Below the pieces are notes generated by a model. The model did not search any database. It saw nothing but the letters and a program-made list of their open reading frames with translations, and was not told the origin of the DNA. This document shows, piece by piece, positions 58,494 to 64,000 of a stretch of DNA of 64,000 nucleotides (the first letter of the stretch is position 1; each line of letters begins with the position of its first letter). Source of the stretch: Allosalinactinospora lopnorensis. Its GTDB lineage: Bacteria > Actinomycetota > Actinomycetes > Streptosporangiales > Streptosporangiaceae. The DNA is taken from the NCBI RefSeq assembly GCF_000981225.1, contig NZ_LAJC01000018.1:18838-82837 (forward strand). Reading direction: 5' to 3'. The translations under genes were made by a program, and so were the position numbers.

Positions 58494-58892
58494 TTACTCC
58501 CCTGCGGGTGGGCGGATGGTGCGGGTGATCTGGTCGACGCGCCGGAGGCGGCCATCCGGGGCGAGACGGCCGAACATGTGGATCTCCGTGCTGAGCACCT
58601 TCCCTTTGCGCATGACCGCCTCCAGGGTGTAGCGGGCGGCCACCTGGTCGCCGGCCACCAGTGTCTGGCTGACCTCGACCCGGACGCTGGACGCGTTCCT
58701 GCGCGCCGGGCGGGCGTGCTCGATGAGCCGGGTGCGGTCGAGCAGGAGCCCGTCGTTGCAGAGCTTGAAGTCCGCTGTGTGGTAGCGGTCCAGCACATCG
58801 CCGGGCTCGTCGTCGCTGAAGGCCATCTCGTGCGGATAGCTGGTCAGGTACCCGGCGAGGTCGTAGCCCGGGACCGCAGAGGTGCGTACCAT
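58494..58892 (-). CDS. SnoaL/NTF2-like domain protein
   Basis: This 132-residue single-domain protein has the NTF2-like pattern: a helical N-terminus (DLAGYLTSYPHEMAF), HTADFKLCNDGLLLDRTRLIEH, then strands EVSQTLVAGDQVAARYTLEAVMRKGKV. Such folds are used as small hydroxylases, isomerases or binding domains; the ligand is unknown. It is divergent from a TetR-family regulator, with a TetR-like palindrome in the gap, so it is a likely target of that regulator. Confidence 0.75.
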   Translation of the reverse strand: MVRTSAVPGYDLAGYLTSYPHEMAFSDDEPGDVLDRYHTADFKLCNDGLLLDRTRLIEHARPARRNASSVRVEVSQTLVAGDQVAARYTLEAVMRKGKVLSTEIHMFGRLAPDGRLRRVDQITRTIRPPAGE

Positions 58893-58958
58893 GTCGCTCC
58901 TTGATGGTCGTCCGGCGGCGCGAACCCTGGCAGCGGCATATGTTCGACCACCGTATCT

Positions 58959-58974
58959 TTTACACTCGTGTAAA
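58959..58974. promoter_or_regulatory. Palindromic operator between the NTF2-like and TetR genes
   Basis: TTTACAC and GTGTAAA flank TC in a perfect 16-bp palindrome, 67 bases from the NTF2-like start and 30 from the TetR start. The size and symmetry are typical of TetR-family operators, so both genes are probably repressed from it. Confidence 0.68.
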
Positions 58975-59004
58975 GATTAGGCGGGCGGGTTAAAGTTGAC
59001 AAAC

Positions 59005-59609
59005 ATGTCAGAGCTGAAGCCGACTCCCCGTCGGCGTCGCGCCGACGCCCAGCGCAGCATCGCCGCTGTGCTGGACGCGGCGGTCCGGGTCCTCTCTGAG
59101 ACGCCAGGGCGAGCATGGAGGAGATCGCGGCGGCGGCGGGGGTCTCCCGGCAGACCCTCTACGCGCATTTCCCATCCCGGGAGGCGCTGCTCGACGCCGT
59201 GATCGACCGACTCACCGCCGAGGTCGTGGCCACGATCGACTCCGACCTTCCGGAGGCCGGGTCGGCCACCGAGGCGCTGCTCCGGTTCCTCGACTCCGGC
59301 TGGCAGACCTTCGGCCGCTACGTCGCGGTCTTCCAGGACGCGGCCGCCGTGGCCAGCAGGGCGGACGACGACCGGCACGCGCCGATCCGCGACCGGCTCC
59401 GGCAACTGGTCCGCCGCGGCCAGGATGCCGGGGAGTTCGACCCTCAGCTGTCACCGGACTGGCTGCTGGCCGCCGTCATCGGACTCGCCCACACAGCGGG
59501 GAGCGAGGTCAGCGTCGGACGGATGACCGTCGCGGAGGCCACCGCGGCGGTGCGGCGCACCGCCCTGCGCGTCGTCGGCGCGGAGGAGGCGGAGCCCACG
59601 CCACCATAG
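59005..59609 (+). CDS. TetR-family transcriptional regulator, one frameshift near 59106
   Basis: This regulator has about 201 residues. The N-terminal helix-turn-helix is ASMEEIAAAAGVSRQTLYAHFPSREALLDAV, standard for TetR. The first 33 residues (MSELKPTPRRRRADAQRSIAAVLDAAVRVLSE) are in another frame; adding a G in the run near 59106 restores ETPGASMEEIAA. The C-terminal ligand domain (about 70-195) has no recognisable specificity. ATG 59005 is likely; TTG 58996 is in frame upstream. It faces the NTF2-like gene across a palindromic operator. Confidence 0.85.
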
Positions 59610-59631
59610 TTACGAATCACGCACCATTCCC

Positions 59632-59693
59632 GCCGATCTTGACGATTTCGTTCCTTCCGAGCGCGCCGAAGGAACGAAATCGTCAAGATCGGC
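59632..59693. repeat. Long perfect hairpin, copy 1 of a two-copy element
   Basis: Arms 59632-59657 and 59668-59693 are perfect 26-base inverse copies around a 10-base loop (CGAGCGCGCC). The arm begins GCCGATCTTGACG and ends GTTCCTTC. It lies between two convergent genes. Copy 2 at 60507-60569 has the same frame of bases with five differences per arm, every one matched by a partner change. Confidence 0.85.
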
Positions 59694-59705
59694 AGGGGAC
59701 AGGTG

Positions 59706-60314
59706 TCAGTACGAAGGCATGATTCCGAGTACGACGAGCAGCGCCGGGACGGCGAGAAGGACCAGGCCCAGCAGCACGGGCGCACCGAGGACACCGAGGA
59801 CGGCGGCGCCTTTGCGGGCCCCGGAGCGCCGGTAGTGGGAGGCGGCCAGGACACCGAAGCCCGCGGCGCCCGCCAGGAAGAAGAGCACGTAGCCCACCCC
59901 GGCCGGACCGAGCCGGTCGGCGTCTCCCGCCAGGCCCGACACCATGGCGACCGCTTGCATCACGTTGCCCAGGGTGTACAGGCCGAGCGTCGCGAAGGCT
60001 CCCCACACCAGCACGGTCACCAGCGTCGGAGGGAGAAGCACCGGGCGCTTGGCGACCGAAAGCAGCGCCACAGCGGCCCCCACGATCTTCAGCCCGACGA
60101 CCAGCCAGTTCAGCACGGTGAGGCCGGAGGCGTACTCGGCGTAGGGGCCGGTGGAGAAGCGGTCCGTTCCTTCGTAGACGATGTTGACGGCCGCGAACCC
60201 GACGCACCACAGGGCGGCCAGCCACCCCACCACGGTGACACGGGTACCGGGGCCCGCGAGAACTGTGGGGGAGTGGTGATGGTCGGGCGCGGAGGAAGAG
60301 GATGTGTTGTGCAT
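59706..60314 (-). CDS. Integral membrane protein with about five helices
   Basis: This 202-residue protein has a His/Ser-rich cytoplasmic head (SSSSAPDHHHSP) and hydrophobic segments at about 25-45, 65-90, 95-120, 130-150 and 170-200. I do not recognise a family with certainty; it resembles DUF4386- or DUF998-type small membrane proteins. The ATG at 60314 is chosen since the open frame upstream is not hydrophobic. It is flanked on both sides by the two long matching hairpins. A G+C stem with TCTCCCCCGC arms is present 50 bases upstream. Confidence 0.62.
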   Translation of the reverse strand: MHNTSSSSAPDHHHSPTVLAGPGTRVTVVGWLAALWCVGFAAVNIVYEGTDRFSTGPYAEYASGLTVLNWLVVGLKIVGAAVALLSVAKRPVLLPPTLVTVLVWGAFATLGLYTLGNVMQAVAMVSGLAGDADRLGPAGVGYVLFFLAGAAGFGVLAASHYRRSGARKGAAVLGVLGAPVLLGLVLLAVPALLVVLGIMPSY

Positions 60315-60365
60315 ACGGGCATCGTGCAGGCTCCCCGCGGTCCGCTCCCTCCCCCGCGAGAGGGA

Positions 60366-60389
60366 ATCTCCCCCGCAGGCGGGGGAGAT
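60366..60389. other. G-run hairpin upstream of the membrane gene
   Basis: ATCTCCCCCGC and GCGGGGGAGAT pair around AG inside the leader of the minus-strand membrane protein gene. It may affect that gene's translation. The rest of the 390-base gap up to 60704 holds hairpin copy 2 and no gene. Confidence 0.4.
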
Positions 60390-60506
60390 CGGGCCCCTGG
60401 TCCCCACCGGCCGCTCCCGGAGATCGTGGTCCTGGGCGGGCGGGTGCTGTACCTGGTCCGCTACGACAGCGCCGGAAGCGCGTGCGGCGCGTGGCGCCGC
60501 CTGTTC

Positions 60507-60569
60507 CGCCGATCGTGAAGAAATGGTTCCTTCATGCGCGCCGAAGGAACCATTTCTTCACGATCGGCG
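60507..60569. repeat. Long perfect hairpin, copy 2 of a two-copy element
   Basis: Arms 60507-60533 and 60543-60569 are perfect 27-base inverse copies around a 9-base loop (ATGCGCGCC). The arm begins CGCCGATCGTGAAG and ends GTTCCTTC. It shares the outer CCGATC, the inner GTTCCTTC and the loop end GCGCGCC with copy 1, while the five arm differences keep perfect pairing. Confidence 0.85.
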
Positions 60570-60704
60570 TTGAGAACCCCCACAAACCGGACACATAGCA
60601 GACCGCGCCCCCGCATCAGCCCCGAGCGGTGGTGAGGGTGGACAGGTCCGGACGCCCGCCCTACCCATTGGCGCAGAAGTGTCGGCGGGAAGAAGGCGCG
60701 CCGA

Positions 60705-60998
60705 TCAGCCGATGCCGAACATGACGGTGTGCTCCTCCGGCAGGGTCGCCCCGGAAGGCAGGGGGACGGTGTCGCCCGGGGTGATGGTGCGCAGCCAGAC
60801 GTCGGTGCCGCGGGAGTAGAGGTCGTGCCGTTCGAGGCGCTCCCACAGGCCGGCGAGCAGGGTGGTGCGCTCGCAGGCGCAGCCGGGGCCGAAGTAGGAG
60901 AGCGCGTGCGGCGAACGCACGTCGCTGAGGGAGAAGCCGTGCTCGTCGCCCTTGACGACCTGGACGAGCGTGGCCGTGAGTTCCATGGTCGAAGGCAT
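60705..60998 (-). CDS. Small uncharacterised protein next to the XRE/DUF397 module
   Basis: This 97-residue soluble protein has two cysteines (CACER segment) and no membrane part. It resembles no family I can name. It is divergent from the XRE gene, and the gap between them holds two inverted repeats, so it may be controlled by that regulator. ATG 60998 has AAGGACC-like sequence upstream; a downstream start at 60983 would remove five residues. Confidence 0.55.
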   Translation of the reverse strand: MPSTMELTATLVQVVKGDEHGFSLSDVRSPHALSYFGPGCACERTTLLAGLWERLERHDLYSRGTDVWLRTITPGDTVPLPSGATLPEEHTVMFGIG

Positions 60999-61061
60999 GG
61001 GGATGGTCCTTCCCGGGTGAAGGGCACTACGGGGAGTGCTGGGCTGGCTCCCTAGTATATT

Positions 61062-61077
61062 TCTTGATGAATCAAGA
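61062..61077. promoter_or_regulatory. Inverted repeat 1 in the XRE promoter region
   Basis: TCTTGAT and ATCAAGA flank GA in an A+T-rich stretch about 90 bases ahead of the XRE start. The core is CTTG-N6-CAAG. It is a candidate operator for the XRE regulator. Confidence 0.5.
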
Positions 61078-61088
61078 TTTTAAGCTGT

Positions 61089-61110
61089 TTTTCCTTGTCC
61101 ACAAGGAAAA
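61089..61110. promoter_or_regulatory. Inverted repeat 2 in the XRE promoter region
   Basis: TTTTCCTTG and CAAGGAAAA flank TCCA, 27 bases after the start of repeat 1. It shares the CTTG/CAAG half-site with repeat 1 and could be a second operator or a weak terminator-like stem. Confidence 0.5.
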
Positions 61111-61163
61111 CTAGCTGAACGTGGCTGGCAGTACGATCGACGCACGGCACGGAAGGAGCGGTG

Positions 61164-62012
61164 GTGACGGACCGGCACATTCCGGAAGTGCGCAGGCGAC
61201 GACTATCAGCCGCGCTGCGGAAGCTCCGCGCTGAGTCAGGCAAGACCTCCGCGGAGGCCGCCAAGAAGATGGGGTGGTCAGCGGGCAAGATCACCTGGAT
61301 CGAGCGCAACGAGTGGAAGCGGCCACGGCGCAACGAAGTCGAGGCGCTGCTCGATCTGTACGGCGTCGATGGAGACGAGCGCGATCATCTGCTCAGCCTC
61401 TCCGAGGAAGCGCGTGGACGCAGTGATTGGCACCAGTACCAAGATCTTTTTCCTGGCAACCTCCCGGAGTTGGAGGCCGAGGCAACACGGATCCGTAGCT
61501 ATGAGGCGTTGCTGATCCCCGGTTTGCTCCAAACCCCGGAGTATGCCGCCGCTGTTTTTCGGGGCGGTCAGATCGTTCCCGAGGCAGACATCGAGCGCAA
61601 GGTCGAGTCGCGCATGGCGCGGCGTCGGGTTCTCGATGTTCCGAACGGACCGTATCTCTCTGCCGTCATCGATGAGGCCGCTCTACGTAAGATCGCCGGG
61701 TCTCGGAAGGTTATGCGGGAGCAGCTCCGCTTCCTGGCGGGGATGGCCGCGCACTACAAGGTGACCGTGCTGGTGGTGCCTAATGAGGCAGGTACCCATG
61801 CAGCGGTCTCGGGGGCCTTCTCGCTGTTCGACTTCCCTCGCCCCGAACCGGGCATCGTCTCCCTCTCGAACGCAGTGGAGTCCCTCTATGGGGAAGATTC
61901 GGGATATGTGGAGCGCTATAGGCTGATTTACGACGCGGTCCAGGGAACAGCGCTCAGCGCCGAGCAGTCCTTGACGCTCATCAACGCCATCGCCGACGAC
62001 CTAACCGGGTGA
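61164..62012 (+). CDS. XRE-family regulator with DUF5753 (Scr1 type)
   Basis: This 282-residue protein has an N-terminal helix-turn-helix of XRE type (SGKTSAEAAKKMGWSAGKITWIER, about residues 25-50) and a C-terminal DUF5753 domain (about 95-275) with IRSYEALLIPGLLQTPEYAAAV. This is the Streptomyces WhiJ/AbaA-orfA-like family, which works with a DUF397 partner in development and antibiotic control. GGAAGGAGC lies 6 bases ahead of GTG 61164. The DUF397 gene starts 7 bases after the stop, as expected for the pair. Confidence 0.93.
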   Translation: MTDRHIPEVRRRRLSAALRKLRAESGKTSAEAAKKMGWSAGKITWIERNEWKRPRRNEVEALLDLYGVDGDERDHLLSLSEEARGRSDWHQYQDLFPGNLPELEAEATRIRSYEALLIPGLLQTPEYAAAVFRGGQIVPEADIERKVESRMARRRVLDVPNGPYLSAVIDEAALRKIAGSRKVMREQLRFLAGMAAHYKVTVLVVPNEAGTHAAVSGAFSLFDFPRPEPGIVSLSNAVESLYGEDSGYVERYRLIYDAVQGTALSAEQSLTLINAIADDLTG

Positions 62013-62019
62013 GTCCCTG

Positions 62020-62271
62020 ATGATGCTTGACTTCCACAAGTCGTCCTATTCGAATGCCTTTGACAACTGCGTCGAGGTCGCCGAGATCTCCCCGCGCTTC
62101 CGCAAGTCCTCATATTCGGATTCGCAGGAAAACTGCCTCGAAGTCGCTGATCTCCCTACCGGCGCTGCCGTCCGGGACTCCAAGGATCCCGAGGCCGGGC
62201 ACCTGGCCTTCGCCGCCCGCGAGTGGGGGGCGTTCCTGCGTGCGGTGCGGCGCGGCGCCTTCGATAATTGA
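62020..62271 (+). CDS. DUF397 protein, partner of the XRE regulator
   Basis: This 83-residue protein has the DUF397 motif twice: HKSSYSNAFDNCVEVAE and RKSSYSDSQENCLEVADL, followed by the usual VRDSKDPEAGHLAF and a final helix (EWGAFLRAVRRGAF). Most family members have a single copy, so the first is a partial duplication. DUF397 proteins bind or modulate their cognate XRE-DUF5753 protein; some pairs act like toxin-antitoxin or switch systems. ATG 62020 and ATG 62023 are both possible. Confidence 0.92.
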   Translation: MMLDFHKSSYSNAFDNCVEVAEISPRFRKSSYSDSQENCLEVADLPTGAAVRDSKDPEAGHLAFAAREWGAFLRAVRRGAFDN

Positions 62272-62317
62272 CCCACCCCCAACGCCATCAGCCGAGCAAG
62301 AGAGCAGAGTGAGCACG

Positions 62318-63572
62318 ATGAGTGAGATCGAGCGCGAGGTGCACGCAGTCGCGGAGCGGGCGAAGGAGGCCGCCGCCGACCTCGCGCCGCTCAGCCGGGC
62401 GGTGAAGGACGAGGCGCTGCTCGCCATGGCCGACGCCTGGTGCACGACGCCGAGTCGATCGTCGCGGCCAACGCCGAGGACATCGCGCGGGCCCGCGAGG
62501 GCGGCCAGAGCGAGGCGGTGATCGATCGCCTCTCTCTCACCGTCGAGCGCGTCGGCGCGATCGCCGACGCCGTCCGGGAGGTCGCCGAGCTGCCCGATCC
62601 GGTCGGCGAGGTGGTGCGCGGAAAGACCCTGCCCAACGGCCTGGAGCTGCGCCAGGTGCGGGTGCCGCTCGGCGCCATCGGCATCATCTACGAGGCCGCC
62701 CCAACGTCACCGCCGACGCCGCCGTGCTCTGCCTGAAGAGCGGGAACGCGGCCCTGCTGCGCGGCTCCTCCTCCGCCTACTCCTCCAACACGCGCATCGT
62801 GGAGGTGCTGCGCGGCGCGCTGGAGAAGACCGGTGTCCCGGTCGACGCCGTGCAGATGGTCCCCGGGACGAGCCGGGAGTCCGCGCAGGCCCTCATGCGG
62901 GCGCGAGGGCTCGTCGACGTGCTCGTCCCGCGCGGAGGCGGGGCGCTCATCCAGGCGGTGGTGCACGACTCCACCGTCCCGGTGATCGAGACCGGCGAGG
63001 GCAACTGCCACGTCTACGTCGACGAGGCCGCCGACCTCGACAAGGCACTGGCCGTGGCCGTCAACGCCAAGACGCAGCGCCTGTCCACCTGCAACACCGC
63101 CGAGACGCTGTTGGTGCACGCCGGCGTCGCCGACCGCTTCCTGCCCTCGGTGCTGAAGGCGCTGCGCGAGCTCGACGTCACCGTGCACGGTGACGACCGC
63201 GTCCGGGGATTCGACGACGCCGCCGTCCCGGCGACCGAGGCCGACTGGGCCACCGAGTACCTGTCCGCGGACCTCGCGGTGAAGGTGGTGGACTCCCTGG
63301 ACGACGCCGTCGCGCACATCCGCCGCTACTCCACCGCGCACACCGAGGCCATCGTGACCGACTCCCAGTCCGCGGCGCGGCGGTTCGTCGCGCGGGTGGA
63401 CTCGGCCGCGGTCATGGTCAACGCCTCGACCCGGTTCACCGACGGCGGCGAGTTCGGCTTCGGCGCCGAGATCGGCATCTCCACCCAGAAGCTGCACGCC
63501 CGCGGCCCAATGGGGTTGCCGGAGATGACCTCCACCAAGTACGTCGTCACCGGGGACGGCCACGTTCGCTAG
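62318..63572 (+). CDS. proA: Glutamate-5-semialdehyde dehydrogenase, two frameshifts
   Basis: This enzyme of about 418 residues reduces glutamyl phosphate in proline synthesis. Motifs include [18 protein letters not shown] after repair, [14 protein letters not shown], the catalytic Cys in [11 protein letters not shown] and the ending [15 protein letters not shown]. Adding one C near 62436 (Ala-Leu-Val-His) and one near 62698 (Ala-Arg-Pro-Asn) restores a single frame; both are CCC-type runs read as CC. GTG 62309 is an alternative start. It follows the DUF397 gene by 46 bases, so it may be read from that promoter instead of with proB. Confidence 0.93.
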
Positions 63573-63582
63573 TCCGGCGGGG

Positions 63583-63608
63583 CGGTCGGGAGATTCCGCT
63601 CCCGACCG
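63583..63608 (+). terminator. Terminator after proA
   Basis: CGGTCGGGAG and CTCCCGACCG pair around a 6-base loop, 10 bases after the stop codon. Confidence 0.72.
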
Positions 63609-63723
63609 TCGCACCGCGACGGGTGTACGGATCGCGGACAGTCGTTCGCGTGAAGTTCCGTGCGGTGCTCTTGAGCCGCTAGGATGCCTGTGTTCTCGGT
63701 TTTTCGGCGGTTTTGGGAGCCCC

Positions 63724-64000
63724 ATGTCCGACGACGTGAGCCCGACTCCGCCCCCTGATGGCTCCACCGCGAAGACCGACGGCTCGGGAGGGCCGCAGTT
63801 CGACGTAGGTGTGCCGACCGCGGCCCGGGTCTACGACGTGATGCTCAACGGCAAGGACAATTACGCCATCGACCGCGAGGTGCCCAGGCGAGCCTCGGCG
63901 TGACGCCGGAGCTGAAGGAGATCGCGATCCACAACCGCGAACTCCTGCACCGCGTCGTGCGGTACCTGGCCGTGGAAGAGGGCGTCACCCAGTTCCTCGA
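63724..64000 (+). CDS. DUF574-type SAM methyltransferase, partial at the window edge, one frameshift
   Basis: The gene begins at ATG 63724 after GGGAGCCCC and runs off the window. FDVGVPTAARVYDVMLNGKDNYAIDRE is the start typical of Methyltransf_19 (PF04672, DUF574), common in Streptomyces-like genomes. A TGA appears at 63901, but adding one G near 63883 restores REVAQASLGVTPELKEIAIHNRELLHRVVRYLAVEEGVTQF, the usual next segment. The catalytic SAM-binding part lies outside the window. The substrate is unknown. Confidence 0.78.

Noticed and set aside
1..64000. CRISPR array
   Set aside because: No regularly spaced direct repeats were found. The two long hairpins are only two copies 870 bases apart and are palindromic, not spacer-separated repeats.

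Overview
The window is about 70% G+C and carries a typical actinobacterial chromosomal core. The order tig-clpP1-clpP2-clpX, folC-DUF4233-ndk, mreBCD-mrdA-rodA, a B12-binding radical SAM gene with its partner, rne-rplU-rpmA-obg and proB/proA is the conserved Streptomyces/Nocardiopsis-type arrangement. An Eis-family acetyltransferase, a mycothiol-type reductase, an XRE(DUF5753)/DUF397 pair and a DUF574-like methyltransferase fit a filamentous actinomycete. I infer the Nocardiopsaceae or a close relative, but the sequence alone does not fix the genus.

Layout. 0.1-10.5 kb: ABC-F factor (EttA), truncated haemoglobin, MFS exporter, thioesterase, prolyl oligopeptidase, HNH nuclease, ilvD, NERD protein. 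10.6-20.5 kb: amidase, malQ, pepN, mycothiol-reductase-like protein, aldehyde dehydrogenase, rpiB, and three very small genes. 20.9-29.0 kb: Eis acetyltransferase, SpoIIE-type phosphatase, MgtE, an orphan MT0933-type antitoxin-like gene, a putatively iron-regulated thin ferredoxin-like protein, an ABC exporter and a nucleotidyltransferase. 29.2-34.3 kb: tRNA-Gly, tRNA-Pro, trigger factor and the Clp protease genes behind a candidate ClgR site. 34.3-39.7 kb is an accessory island between clpX and folC, where valS usually lies: DUF305 lipoprotein, secreted LVIVD-repeat protein, a folC paralogue, an excisionase-like HTH gene and an IS605/IS1341-type tnpB element. 39.7-58.2 kb: folate, cell-wall elongation, RNA-processing and ribosome genes. 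58.2-62.3 kb is a second accessory island separating proB from proA. It has a TetR/NTF2 pair, two large matching hairpins and an XRE/DUF397 module. A truncated methyltransferase gene ends the window.

Ten genes are interrupted by a total of 13 apparent frameshifts, and each is repaired by adding one base, usually in a short G or C run. Several lie in genes expected to be essential (mrdA, rodA, proA). This points to systematic single-base undercalls rather than real pseudogenes, so I annotate those genes as whole CDSs with the break marked.

The most interesting non-routine signals are the pair of 26-27-bp perfect hairpins with five compensated differences at 59.6 and 60.5 kb; the tnpB element whose right end abuts the folC start codon and supplies its ribosome-binding site; an IdeR/DmdR-like iron box in front of the ferredoxin-like gene; the divergent folC paralogue; and palindromic operators at the TetR, XRE and HTH genes.
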